Below are positions 9,680-18,329 of a DNA stretch of 64,000 nucleotides, in pieces (the first letter of the stretch is position 1; each line of letters opens with the position of its first letter). Made by a program: the position numbers and the translations under genes. The stretch spans positions 434,001 to 498,000 of the forward strand of contig CAMKEG010000001.1 of assembly GCA_946411505.1 (NCBI GenBank), in the 5' to 3' direction. The notes beneath the pieces were generated by a model, which was not told the DNA's origin, did not search any database, and saw only the letters and a program-made list of their open reading frames with translations. This stretch comes from an uncultured Treponema sp. GTDB lineage: Bacteria > Spirochaetota > Spirochaetia > Treponematales > Treponemataceae.

Positions 9680-10231
9680 ATGGCAGAAGAAACATTGAAA
9701 TTATTGCGCTCAGACGACAATGACCCTTTGTTCGACAAGACAAATATGCTCAAGAAGGAATTTCCTTCAGACTTCAGGCAGATTCGCTACTTCACTCTTT
9801 TGATTGTCCAGGCCGCCCCCGCGGAAATTAAGGACGTGAACCTTTTGGAGCAGCAGATTTCAGAGGTAATCAAGAACGCCGTAAAGCACGGAAACCAGTG
9901 CGACGTAAACAAGAAAGTCACAGTTTGGTATTCGTTCAGCCCGACGCACGCCCACCTCATCGTCCAGGACGAAGGCGAAGGATTCAAGGACTTGGAAAAG
10001 TGGAACGAGTTCAACAAAAAGCGCGTCGAAGCCCTTCACGAGCAGAACTTTGAAATGCTTTCAAACTTCGTTTCATTCCGCACAAAGCAGTCCGACGACC
10101 AGGACGGCGGAAACGCCTTGTTCGCGGCCCTTGAGTATTGGGACGGCGGCTTTGTCTACAACGGAAAGCGCAACGCGGTGGCCATGCTCAAGCGCTACCA
10201 GCAAAAGCATCACGGAATCAACGCCAACTAA
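9680..10231 (+). CDS. Anti-sigma factor serine kinase (RsbW-like HATPase)
   Basis: The 183-residue protein shows the GHKL N-box (SEVIKNAVKHGN) and the G1 box (DEGEGF), the marks of RsbW/SpoIIAB-type serine kinases. AAAGGAG precedes the ATG. It should phosphorylate the STAS protein and bind either that protein or a target such as a sigma factor. The C-terminal part after residue 120 is longer than in RsbW, so its output partner may differ. Confidence 0.85.
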   Translation: MAEETLKLLRSDDNDPLFDKTNMLKKEFPSDFRQIRYFTLLIVQAAPAEIKDVNLLEQQISEVIKNAVKHGNQCDVNKKVTVWYSFSPTHAHLIVQDEGEGFKDLEKWNEFNKKRVEALHEQNFEMLSNFVSFRTKQSDDQDGGNALFAALEYWDGGFVYNGKRNAVAMLKRYQQKHHGINAN

Positions 10232-10259
10232 TTTTGGCTAAAACAATCGGAGGAATAAA

Positions 10260-10658
10260 ATGGCAAAGAAAGGATTCAACATTTCGATTTATTTGATTGG
10301 CATGGCCGTTACCGTAGTGGGCTTTTGCCTGCCGATGTTCAAGATTTTTGGCGGCAACAGCAAAAACGGCTTTGGCTTCATCAACTTTGACAACTCAAGC
10401 TTTGTGACAATCGGAGCCCTTCTTATCATCGCGGGAGCCATCGCGGGCGTCGCGCTTTCATTGTTGGGAATGCAGCAGTTTGAATGGCTGGCCTGGGCGG
10501 TAAGCGTCGTAGGCGGAATCGTTTTGGTAGTTGGCTTCAACGACAACGCCATTTACAAGGCCATCGGCAAAAACTTGCTCAAAAACTCGACAATCGGAAT
10601 GTGGATGATTGCCGCCGGTTGGATTGTAGCCGCCGTCGGAAAAGTTTTGAAGAAGTAG
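10260..10658 (+). CDS. Small four-helix membrane protein
   Basis: The 132-residue protein is nearly all hydrophobic and shows four membrane segments (about 8-26, 44-66, 72-90 and 108-128). GGAGG lies five bases before the ATG. I do not recognise the family. It is the last gene of the partner-switching operon, so it may report membrane state to it, but nothing in the sequence shows that. Confidence 0.7.
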   Translation: MAKKGFNISIYLIGMAVTVVGFCLPMFKIFGGNSKNGFGFINFDNSSFVTIGALLIIAGAIAGVALSLLGMQQFEWLAWAVSVVGGIVLVVGFNDNAIYKAIGKNLLKNSTIGMWMIAAGWIVAAVGKVLKK

Positions 10659-10660
10659 CC

Positions 10661-10732
10661 ACGTGTCAAGGCGCGCTTCGCTTAAAGCCTTGACACGTTC
10701 CTTTTGCGGCGCGAATAAAATTATCGCGCCGC
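10661..10732. repeat. Double-hairpin repeat, copy 1
   Basis: Two hairpins lie in tandem. The first is a 12-base perfect stem (10661-10672 with 10687-10698) and the second a 9-base perfect stem (10706-10714 with 10724-10732). Almost the same pair, with the same order, loop sequence CTTAAA and linker, occurs at 61049-61121. It follows the membrane-protein stop here and lies between acpP and rnc there. Confidence 0.75.
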
Positions 10733-10756
10733 AATAATTATAACTTTTTTTACAAC

Positions 10757-10787
10757 AAAAAAACCGCTCGCAAAGAGCGGTTTTTTT
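10757..10787. terminator. Bidirectional intrinsic terminator
   Basis: The stem CCGCTC/GAGCGG (10764-10769, 10775-10780) is flanked by A-runs on the left and T-runs on the right. It can end the plus-strand operon and the minus-strand tmRNA. Confidence 0.85.
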
Positions 10788-10795
10788 GTTTGTGC

Positions 10796-11172
10796 TGGAG
10801 ATGGGGGGATTCGAACCCCCGTCCGAATGCGCAAATCAAGCGCGTCTACAGGCTTAGCCAAGCGAGGCATTTGTCGGGAAAAGGTAGCGGCATGGCAGGC
10901 GTCTTTTCCGTATTCCGTCTAAAAGTCCCAACCGCCCGGCGAAAATGGCGGCCAGCAAGTCCCTGTCAGCAACAGAAATTCCTTCCGCTAGGAACAGCGC
11001 GAAAAGATTTCCGGCTCTTTAAGCCGCGACTTACGCCGCGAGAGCTAACTGTTCGTTTTCAGACTCTTCGTCTTCTCTACGTTTGGCAGTTATAAGTTTT
11101 GTCAGTTTGGGGAACCTTCACTCCCGCCTGCAACACAAGCTTTAACGCAACCGTCGAAACCGGCGCACCCCC
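10796..11172 (-). ncRNA. ssrA: Transfer-messenger RNA (tmRNA)
   Basis: The minus-strand 5' end reads GGGGGTGCGCCGGTTTCGAC and the 3' end carries a T arm (GGGTTCGAATCCC) and CATCTCC, which pairs with the 5' GGGGGTG allowing G-U. The CCA end is not encoded. The tag frame runs from GCC at 11087 to TAA at 11031 and gives AKRREDEESENEQLALAA, ending in the protease-recognised hydrophobic tail. It rescues stalled ribosomes with SmpB. The tag is longer and more charged than the T. pallidum tag as I recall it (ANSDSFDYALAA). Confidence 0.95.
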
Positions 11173-11187
11173 TTGTTTGCTATTTTT

Positions 11188-11216
11188 AAATTAATGACAA
11201 AAACGGAATTTGTCAA
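11188..11216 (-). promoter_or_regulatory. tmRNA promoter
   Basis: On the minus strand a consensus TTGACA (11211-11216) stands 17 bases from TAATTT (11188-11193). The mature tmRNA end is 15 bases past the -10 box, leaving a short leader for RNase P to remove. Confidence 0.65.
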
Positions 11217-11227
11217 GCGCAAAGCGC

Positions 11228-11260
11228 AAAAAAAAAGCGCCGGCATCGCGGCGCTTTTTG
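11228..11260 (-). terminator. Terminator of the SPOR-protein gene
   Basis: The stem AGCGCCG/CGGCGCT (11236-11242, 11249-11255) is followed on the minus strand by a run of nine T. Confidence 0.8.
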
Positions 11261-11280
11261 GCTTATAAAAGTTTATCGCT

Positions 11281-12447
11281 TTATCGCTCGTTGATGTAGG
11301 CGGAAGACGCCGCGCTTGAAGCGCTTCCTCTTCCAACCTTGACAAAGGCGTCCTTAAAGCCGTATGACCGGAAGCGCTCCAAAACCACGCCGTATTCGTC
11401 AACGTTCAAGGGGCCGACCAAAACCGGCGACTTGGCGCCCTGCTGGACGACCGTAATCGGGTACAAGTCGGAATACTTGTTCGCGATTTGCTCGACGTTT
11501 TCGGAGGACTTGTAGACCGCGATTTGCACGTAATACTTTTGGTCGGCCAAGTCGCCGTATCCGTTTACGTAAGCCACGCCGGACGATTTTACGACGGCGG
11601 GCGCGGGAACGGGAGCGTCAATATCCGGGCTGGAAATCGCGGCGACCTCTTCTTTTTCCGATTCCGTTTCCGCGGCTTCCGGAGCCTTTGATTTCGAGGG
11701 AACCAAGACAATCGCGTCAAACTCGTCCAGCGGCTCGTCAATGACTGTGTCTTCTATAATGTCGTCGTCAGCGTCGCTCTCTTCGGCAGCGGCCAATTCG
11801 TCAACGACCAACTCCTCTTTGGCGGGGCTTTCGGCCAAGCCGTCCTCAACAATGTCGTCCTCAACGATTTCTTCGACAACTTCCGTCTCAGGCTCAGCCT
11901 CGGCCTCGGCGACGGCCTCCTCCTCAAGCTTGGACTCGGCGGAGTCAAAGGCCTTGTCGGCGACATTTTCCTCGGCCTTTTCAACGGCCGCGGCTACGGC
12001 GTCTTCAACAGGAACGTTGTTTTCGATGGCCTCTTCGACAACTTGCTCGACGGTCTTTTCCTCGGCAGGAGCCAGGCCGTCGTTTGTCAAAACCGCGCTT
12101 CCGCTGACAACTTCGTCGGCGGCGCCGTTGCGCTTGGTAAGCTTTACCAAATTGTTTGAGTTTTTCTTGATGTTAAGGGACTCGGCGGCCTCTGGAGAAA
12201 GCAAGACTGCGACGCCGTCCGACGGATCCAAGGAGCCGATTACAAGTATTTCAACGCGCTCGCCGTTGGCGGGATTTGTAACGCTGATGGAATCTCCCGG
12301 CAAATAGCCCACGGTCTTGGCGAAAAGTCCGCGAGGGAACACGCCCTCGTCCGCGACAACCGCGCGGCCGTCAAGCGAAGGACTTTCGGACGTGAACCAA
12401 AGCCCCGCCGCCAACACCAATCCAATTACTAAAAGAATCTTTTTCAT
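11281..12447 (-). CDS. Exported RlpA-like protein with SPOR domain
   Basis: A short N-terminal hydrophobic anchor or signal (residues 3-20) is followed by a segment like the RlpA double-psi barrel (GDSISVTNPANGERVEILVI, then LSPEAAESL). A very acidic Glu/Ala/Val region of about 150 residues comes next, and a C-terminal SPOR domain (YYVQIAVYKSSENVEQIANK). SPOR domains bind peptidoglycan stripped of stem peptides, mostly at division sites. I cannot confirm that lytic transglycosylase residues are kept. The ATG overlaps the upstream stop as ATGA, so translation is coupled. Confidence 0.8.
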   Translation of the reverse strand: MKKILLVIGLVLAAGLWFTSESPSLDGRAVVADEGVFPRGLFAKTVGYLPGDSISVTNPANGERVEILVIGSLDPSDGVAVLLSPEAAESLNIKKNSNNLVKLTKRNGAADEVVSGSAVLTNDGLAPAEEKTVEQVVEEAIENNVPVEDAVAAAVEKAEENVADKAFDSAESKLEEEAVAEAEAEPETEVVEEIVEDDIVEDGLAESPAKEELVVDELAAAEESDADDDIIEDTVIDEPLDEFDAIVLVPSKSKAPEAAETESEKEEVAAISSPDIDAPVPAPAVVKSSGVAYVNGYGDLADQKYYVQIAVYKSSENVEQIANKYSDLYPITVVQQGAKSPVLVGPLNVDEYGVVLERFRSYGFKDAFVKVGRGSASSAASSAYINER

Positions 12448-12965
12448 ATCGCGCCACCCCTTTCGGCGATTTCCGCCTGAATTTTTTTCGCTATGTCTTC
12501 GGCGAAGTCTTCAACTCCGCTTCTGTTATTGTTCAAGTCCGTCAAAGACGGAGGAGTAAATTTTCCTTTGGCAATCGCCGCGTCGTCCTTCAAGGAAACG
12601 ATTTCCATGTCGGCGCTCTTGATGTTGCTAAGCAAGATTGCCGTAGGATTCGCGGAATCAAGGACGGAATAATTAAGGTCCAGCTTTACGAACAAGTCCA
12701 TGCAGCCGATTCTGGCCTCCATCATCGAGCGCCTTAAATCAGTTTTTTCTTTGACGGCGTCGTCTTTGGAAACCAAAATTGAGTTGTTGGACACAATCAT
12801 TCCCCGGTCAAAAAAATGGTCAAGGATTGTTTGTTCCACAACAAACGACGAGTCAAAAACTTGGTCGCCGGGCGTATTCCTTTGAACCACTTGCAAAGAA
12901 AAGCTCTTGGCGTTGGCGGCAAAAAGTGAAAATGTCAAAGCCGCGGCAAGCAAAGCCTTTTTCAT
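12444..12965 (-). CDS. Exported protein of unknown function
   Basis: The 173-residue protein starts with a clear signal peptide (MKKALLAAALTFSLFAANA). The remainder has an alpha/beta pattern, no cysteines apart from one, and no motif I recognise. It is translationally coupled by an ATGA overlap to the SPOR-domain gene, suggesting a shared envelope role. On the minus strand TATAGT (12975-12980) lies close to the start, with a weak -35 17 bases further up. Confidence 0.75.
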   Translation of the reverse strand: MKKALLAAALTFSLFAANAKSFSLQVVQRNTPGDQVFDSSFVVEQTILDHFFDRGMIVSNNSILVSKDDAVKEKTDLRRSMMEARIGCMDLFVKLDLNYSVLDSANPTAILLSNIKSADMEIVSLKDDAAIAKGKFTPPSLTDLNNNRSGVEDFAEDIAKKIQAEIAERGGAI

Positions 12966-13011
12966 CTCGTTCTTACTATACTCCTCTTTTTGTAATATCG
13001 GAATTTTTTAC

Positions 13012-13040
13012 TTGAACATTAGCGAAAAGAATGTTACAAT
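13012..13040 (+). promoter_or_regulatory. Promoter of the sugar/oxidoreductase operon
   Basis: TTGAAC (13012-13017) and TACAAT (13035-13040) are spaced 17 bases apart. The TTG start of the first gene is 20 bases downstream of the -10 box. This probably drives all five genes to 19140. Confidence 0.65.
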
Positions 13041-13059
13041 TACAAGCGGTGGGAAAAAA

Positions 13060-14553
13060 TTGAATCGCAGTGAAACTAAGCTCTACATTATAGGCGCGGG
13101 CTTTGCCGGCCAAATGATTGCCGACGACATAAAGAGAAAAAAAATTTTCGGAAAAGTCACGGCCTTTTTGGACGACGACAAAAACCTGATTGGAACTGAC
13201 ATCGACGGAATTCCTGTGCTCGGCCCGATTGACGACATCGCGCTTGTGTTGAGCCCCGCGCCGACGGACAAGGCCATCATCGCCATTCCCACCGCGAGCG
13301 TGGAACGAATCCGCGCCATTTACGAGAGCCTAAAAAAAAGCGGCTTTGAAAAAATAAAAATTCTTCCGGCGATAAGCCAAGTGGTCAACGAAACGGCGCG
13401 CTTGGTTCAGGCGCGCGAAATTGACCCCCTGGACATTTTGGGCCGCACTCCGGTCACGATTTCATTGAAGGAAAGCCTTGCCTACCTTCGCGGAAAGCGC
13501 GTCTTGATTACCGGCGCCGGCGGCTCGATTGGCTCGGAATTGAGCAGGCAGCTTTTGAGCGGCGGAGCCGAGCGCCTTTACCTTTTTGGACACGGCGAAA
13601 ATTCAATCTATCAAATAGACCGGGAGCTGCGCCTTTTGCAGCAAGAAGGCGTCGGCGAGGCGGCGTCAATCGTTCCCATCATCGGCGACATGAAGGACAG
13701 GGAATACATTCGCTACATCATAAAGCAGACAAAGTGCGACGCGATTTTCCATTGCGCCGCCTACAAGCACGTTCCGATGATGGAAGAAAATCCCGTGGCC
13801 GCCGTGGAGAACAACGTTTTTGGAACCAAGAACCTCTTGGACGCCGCGCTTGAATTCAACGTAAAAAAGTTTGTCTTGATTTCAACGGACAAGGCCGTCC
13901 AGCCTGTAAGCGTTTACGGCGCGTCAAAATATCTTTGCGAAAAGCTTCTTTTGCAGGCGTCCGAAAAAGCGAAGAAAAGCCAATCGTTTATGTTCGCGCG
14001 CTTTGGAAACGTTTTGGGCTCGCGCGGCTCGATACTGCCGCTTTTTATGGAACAAATAAAAAACGGCGGCCCGGTCACGGTAACCGACCCGCAAATGGAG
14101 CGCTACTTCATGACGATACCGGAAGCCTGTTCCTTGGTTTTGCAAATCGGCGGCGTAGGAGTCAACGGAGAGTCATATCTTTTGGACATGGGCGAGCCGA
14201 TTAAAATCAAGGACTTGGCCGAGCAAATCATAAAGTTTTCGGGCCTTGAAGTCGGAAAGGACATTGAGATTAAGTACACGGGCGCCAGAAAGGGCGAGCG
14301 GCTTACAGAGCCTCTTTGGCTTGAGGAAGAGAATCCGGAGCCGACGTCCTTTCCAAAAGTTTTGCGCTTGGAAAACGCCGCTCTAAAAGGTTTTTCGCTT
14401 GACGAGACTTTGGAAAAGCTAAAGGAAGTATGCTTCGCGAAAGACGGCGAGGCGGACTTTAAGGTTTACAGGAATTCGGAAAAGCTGAAAAGCATTCTAA
14501 GCGACGCCATTCCTTCGTTAAAGGAATTTTACGAAAAGCAAGGGCAAAGGTGA
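13060..14553 (+). CDS. Nucleotide-sugar 4,6-dehydratase/epimerase (CapD/FlaA1 family)
   Basis: I place the start at TTG 13060, behind the promoter and a GGTGGG sequence; the frame upstream overlaps the promoter itself. Residues 5-110 form a first Rossmann domain (GAGFAGQMI). The catalytic SDR domain starts with LITGAGGSIGSE (NAD binding) and contains STDKAVQP and a Y-x-x-x-K pair (YGASK). The family converts UDP-GlcNAc-type sugars in capsule or flagellin-glycan synthesis. The N-terminal membrane helices of WbpM/PglF-type enzymes are absent, so it is soluble. It is followed five bases later by the aminotransferase that would use its product. Confidence 0.85.
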   Translation: MNRSETKLYIIGAGFAGQMIADDIKRKKIFGKVTAFLDDDKNLIGTDIDGIPVLGPIDDIALVLSPAPTDKAIIAIPTASVERIRAIYESLKKSGFEKIKILPAISQVVNETARLVQAREIDPLDILGRTPVTISLKESLAYLRGKRVLITGAGGSIGSELSRQLLSGGAERLYLFGHGENSIYQIDRELRLLQQEGVGEAASIVPIIGDMKDREYIRYIIKQTKCDAIFHCAAYKHVPMMEENPVAAVENNVFGTKNLLDAALEFNVKKFVLISTDKAVQPVSVYGASKYLCEKLLLQASEKAKKSQSFMFARFGNVLGSRGSILPLFMEQIKNGGPVTVTDPQMERYFMTIPEACSLVLQIGGVGVNGESYLLDMGEPIKIKDLAEQIIKFSGLEVGKDIEIKYTGARKGERLTEPLWLEEENPEPTSFPKVLRLENAALKGFSLDETLEKLKEVCFAKDGEADFKVYRNSEKLKSILSDAIPSLKEFYEKQGQR

Positions 14554-14558
14554 ATTAA

Positions 14559-15794
14559 ATGGAAGGCAAAAATTCATTAAAAGTTCCGTTTTCAAGGCCT
14601 TCAATTTCGAAGGAAGAGCTTGAGGGCGTTACGGAAGTATTGCGCTCGGGCTGGCTTACGACAGGAAAGCACGCGCTTGCCTTTGAAAAAGAATTTTCAA
14701 GCTTTGTGAACGGCATTGGCGGGGAAGTTGCGAAAAACAGAAAGGCGGCGGGTCTTGACGTAAACGACGCGATTAGCCTTGCGGTGAACAGCGCGACAAG
14801 CGGAATGACTTTGGCGATGGAAGCGTGCGGCGTAAAGCCGGGAACGGCGGTGATAACGACGCCCTACACTTTTGTTTCCACCGCCGCCTGCGCCAAGCAT
14901 TTGGGCGCCGACGTATATTTTGCCGACATTGAAAAAGACTCGTATTCCATTGACGTTGACAAAGTTGAGGAGCTTTTGGCCGCCGACAAGAAAAAAAAGA
15001 TTGTCGCCGTCGTTCCTGTGCACATAGCGGGAAACGTTTGCGACATGGAGCGTTTGGTAAAAGTGGCGCGCAAATACAAGGTCAAGGTAATCGAAGACGC
15101 GGCGCACGCTTTTCCGTCATTGACAAAACTAGGCTACGCGGGAACGATTTGCGACGCGGGCGTCTTTTCTTTTTACGTCACAAAGACGATGACGACAGCT
15201 GAAGGCGGAATGGTTTGCGTCCGCGACCCAAGGCTTGCCAAACGCATTGAAATAATGCGGATGCACGGAATGGACCGGACGACATGGGACAGGTACACAA
15301 GCCCGCGCGCAAGCTGGGAATACGACATCGTTGACTTGGGCTGGAAATTCAACTTGCCGGACTTGCTGGCGGTCCTTGGCCGCATCCAGCTAAGCCGCTC
15401 GCGCGATTTTTTTGAAAAGCGAAAAAAAATCGTCGGCCTTTACAACGAGGCTTTCTCAAAATTGGACTTTATCCAGTTGCCGCCTGACGGAGAGGGAAAC
15501 GCCTGGCACTTGTACCTTGCGCGCCTTAATTTGGACAAGCTAAAAATCGACAGAAAGCAATTCGCGCTGGCCTTGCAAGAGGCCGGAATCGGAATTTCCG
15601 TGCACTTCATTCCCTTGTTCAACTTTAAGTATTGGAGAGGCCTTGATTCCAACTTTAGGGCAAAGAACTTTCCAAACGCGCAAAGGCAATACAAAAGAAC
15701 GATAAGCCTGCCCCTCTGGCCCGACATGACCGAAAGCATGGCAAGGCAAGTGATTCGCGCGGTAAAAAAAATCGGAGAGGCCAACCATGCCTGA
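14559..15794 (+). CDS. DegT/DnrJ/EryC1-family sugar aminotransferase
   Basis: The 411-residue protein has the fold signature of PLP-dependent sugar aminotransferases: IEDAAHAFPS, with the Asp that contacts the pyridine nitrogen, and FSFYVTKTMTTAEGGM, whose Lys is the expected Schiff-base residue. It should aminate the keto-sugar made by the preceding dehydratase. An internal stretch around residues 45-75 is longer than in many relatives. Its end overlaps the next gene by eight bases. Confidence 0.9.
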   Translation: MEGKNSLKVPFSRPSISKEELEGVTEVLRSGWLTTGKHALAFEKEFSSFVNGIGGEVAKNRKAAGLDVNDAISLAVNSATSGMTLAMEACGVKPGTAVITTPYTFVSTAACAKHLGADVYFADIEKDSYSIDVDKVEELLAADKKKKIVAVVPVHIAGNVCDMERLVKVARKYKVKVIEDAAHAFPSLTKLGYAGTICDAGVFSFYVTKTMTTAEGGMVCVRDPRLAKRIEIMRMHGMDRTTWDRYTSPRASWEYDIVDLGWKFNLPDLLAVLGRIQLSRSRDFFEKRKKIVGLYNEAFSKLDFIQLPPDGEGNAWHLYLARLNLDKLKIDRKQFALALQEAGIGISVHFIPLFNFKYWRGLDSNFRAKNFPNAQRQYKRTISLPLWPDMTESMARQVIRAVKKIGEANHA

Positions 15795-17841
15795 AAGACC
15801 TCAAACGCAAATCACAAAAAGCTACTACAGCGACTTGGAAAAGGACGGAATGATTTTTGCAAAAACCGTCCGTTCCACAAAAAAATCGGGCATCCTTAAG
15901 GGCGTCGAAATAAAAGATTTGCCGGAAGGCTATTTTTTAATCGACGCAAAAAACTTTCCGGGCCGCAATTCAATCGAAACGCTTGGAGTGACGGCCGAAA
16001 TATTGTGCTCCGAAAAAATTTTGTACGAAGGTCAGCCAATAGCGATTTTGGCCGGCCCTGACAAAAAAGTTTTGGAAGAATTGGCCGCAAAAGCGAAGGT
16101 TGAAATTGAGGCCATGCCCGGCCCGGCGGAAAAAACCATTCTTTCGCAAAAGAAAATAATTTTGGGCGGCGGCCGTCAAAAAAACGTCCAAAAGTTTTTC
16201 AACAAGGCGGCCTTCAAGGTTCAGAACAAATGGACTTACAACCTTGACTCAACCGAGAGCAACGAGACAAACGGCGCGCTTTGCTTTTTTACAAAAGACA
16301 CGCTCACAATAAACACGCCAACCCAATGGCCCAGCCACTTGATAAAAAACATCGCGGGCGTGTTTTCGATTCCAGAAGAAAAAATTTTAGTCAACAAGAC
16401 CATTTCTTGCGAGCCCAGCGTCAACAGCCTTTGGGGCAACACCCTCTTGGCCTGCCAAACTTGCGCCGCCGTCTTGGTCTCAAAAAAGCCGGTGAAGCTT
16501 GTCTTGAGCCGCGAAGAGGACGACAATTTCATTTCAAACACCGGCGAAGTTTCAATCACGCACAAGACGGCCTTTGACAAAAACGGCTTGATTCAGGCGG
16601 CCACAATCGACATCGAGTTTGACGCGGGCGCCTTCAACCCGTTTGCCGAAGAAATCATCGACCGCCTTACAATCGCGAGCGTAAGCGTTTACAATTTCAC
16701 GAACTTGGAAATCAACGCCGCCGCCCACAGCTCCCAAAAGCCGCCCGCGTCCACAAACATCGAGACAATCGACGCGCAAGCTTTTTTTGCCATCGAGCGG
16801 CAGCTTCAAAAGGCCGCCGACATAACGGGCATCGACCCCAGCGAACTTCGCATAATCAATTCAAAAATTCTTACAAAAGAAAGCTCAAAAATGCCCTTCA
16901 ACCTTAGCGTCGAAAAGGCGCAAGAATCCCTAAACGCCATAATGGCGCAAAGCGACTTCAAGCGCAAATTCATATCCAACAAAATAAACAGCTCGTTCAA
17001 GTCGGACAACATAAAGTCGCGGGGAATCGGCCTTTCCGTCGCCTACGACGCGAGCGGATATTACGGAACAAGCATTTTTGAGTGCAACCAAAAAATGGAG
17101 GCCACATTCCAAAAGGACGGAAGCCTTGTAATCCACGCGATAACTCCGTCAAAGACAATACTTGAAATTTGGAAAAACGAGGCGGCGGAAATTCTCCAAA
17201 TAGACCCAAAGATGGTGAAGGTAAATTCCGACTTTGACCTTAAGGACGACCCGCTCATTCCGGAAAACTTTTACTCAAACATTTCTATAATGACAAGCCT
17301 GCTAAAAAAATGCTGCCAAGGAATACAAACAAAAAGGTTCCGCTCGCCGCTTCCCATAACGGTGAGCAAGGCGATTACCAAAACGCAAATAAAGCAATGG
17401 AACAAAACCCGCTTTAAGGGGACGCCCTTCAACTCGACTTCCTTCATTGTCGTAGCCTTGGAGCTTACGATTGACGCGTGCGAGTTTAGGCCGGAAATAA
17501 AGAACATTTGGGTGGCCGTAAGCGCCGGCAAGATTTTGGCGGAAAAAGAGGCGGAGAACAAAATTAAATTTTCAATACAAAAAACGCTGGCGGAGCTTAT
17601 AAAGAACGAGCGCCTCGCGGCAAAGAACATTTCAATCGCTTTTGTACAGTCCGAATTGGAGCCGTCGCAAATCGGCGGCCTTGTAAAAAAGGCGCTTCCG
17701 GCCGCCTTCGCCTCCGCCTTGTCGCAAGCGTTGAATTACGACATCCACTCCGTTCCGTTGAACGACTCTGACATATTCAAGGCGACGATGGAAGTCGCGG
17801 CTAAAGAAGCGGCGGCCAACAAGAAGGAAGGCGCGCAATGA
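15787..17841 (+). CDS. Xanthine-dehydrogenase-family large subunit with degenerate Moco loops
   Basis: The 684-residue protein aligns in outline with molybdenum hydroxylase large subunits: PVKLVLSREED and a long ERQLQKAADITGIDPSELR stretch are recognisable. The G-G-G-F-G-G-K cofactor loop expected before that point is replaced by EPSVNSLWGN, and the Y-R-G-x-G-x-P-E loop by PPASTNIETIDAQ. The C-terminal G-V-G-E-P-P segment carrying the catalytic Glu is also not found in standard form. Known members hydroxylate purines or other heterocycles. Here Moco catalysis is doubtful, and a different cofactor or a structural role is possible. Confidence 0.75.
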   Translation: MPERPQTQITKSYYSDLEKDGMIFAKTVRSTKKSGILKGVEIKDLPEGYFLIDAKNFPGRNSIETLGVTAEILCSEKILYEGQPIAILAGPDKKVLEELAAKAKVEIEAMPGPAEKTILSQKKIILGGGRQKNVQKFFNKAAFKVQNKWTYNLDSTESNETNGALCFFTKDTLTINTPTQWPSHLIKNIAGVFSIPEEKILVNKTISCEPSVNSLWGNTLLACQTCAAVLVSKKPVKLVLSREEDDNFISNTGEVSITHKTAFDKNGLIQAATIDIEFDAGAFNPFAEEIIDRLTIASVSVYNFTNLEINAAAHSSQKPPASTNIETIDAQAFFAIERQLQKAADITGIDPSELRIINSKILTKESSKMPFNLSVEKAQESLNAIMAQSDFKRKFISNKINSSFKSDNIKSRGIGLSVAYDASGYYGTSIFECNQKMEATFQKDGSLVIHAITPSKTILEIWKNEAAEILQIDPKMVKVNSDFDLKDDPLIPENFYSNISIMTSLLKKCCQGIQTKRFRSPLPITVSKAITKTQIKQWNKTRFKGTPFNSTSFIVVALELTIDACEFRPEIKNIWVAVSAGKILAEKEAENKIKFSIQKTLAELIKNERLAAKNISIAFVQSELEPSQIGGLVKKALPAAFASALSQALNYDIHSVPLNDSDIFKATMEVAAKEAAANKKEGAQ

Positions 17842-18329
17842 AGCTTAACATAAACATCAACGAAGAAAACCTTTCAATACAAACGGATCCTGAAATTTCC
17901 CTGCTTGAACTTTTGAGGAACCAAAAACTTTTGAGCGTAAAATGCGGCTGCAAAAACCACAATTGCGGCTCCTGCGCGGTTTTGCTTGACGACGCGCCTG
18001 TCCTTACTTGCAAAATTCCGTGCGGAATATTGCGGAACGCAAAAATTGTCACGCTGGAACATTTTTCAAAAACGGCTGTCTATCAAGAAATAATGAAAGG
18101 CTTTGAAAAGGCCGGCATAACGCTTTGCGGCTACTGCAACTCCGGAAAAATATTCGCCGCCTACGAAGTGCTAAAAAGATATTCCAACCCAACCAGGGAG
18201 CAAGTGGAGGAGATTGTTTGCGACCTGCGCGAATGTTGCGTGGAAAACGACACGCTCATAAACGGAATGATATACGCGGCGCAAATTCATTTTGAAAAAG
18301 AAAGGCTGAAGAAAAATGGAAAGCAATAA
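17838..18329 (+). CDS. [2Fe-2S] subunit of the xanthine-dehydrogenase-like complex
   Basis: The ATG overlaps the previous stop (ATGA). The N-terminal plant-type cluster motif is intact (CKNHNCGSC and a later Cys in VLTC). In the C-terminal domain CGYC is kept, but the usual C-R-C-T-G-Y motif reads LRECCVEN, so the C-x-C pair has become adjacent cysteines and the second cluster may be altered. In classic enzymes the two clusters pass electrons from Moco to FAD. Confidence 0.8.
   Translation: MKLNININEENLSIQTDPEISLLELLRNQKLLSVKCGCKNHNCGSCAVLLDDAPVLTCKIPCGILRNAKIVTLEHFSKTAVYQEIMKGFEKAGITLCGYCNSGKIFAAYEVLKRYSNPTREQVEEIVCDLRECCVENDTLINGMIYAAQIHFEKERLKKNGKQ

Noticed and set aside
12907..13059. Longer N-terminus for the sugar dehydratase
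   Set aside because: It would overlap the promoter and the divergent signal-peptide gene; the TTG at 13060 fits the family start.
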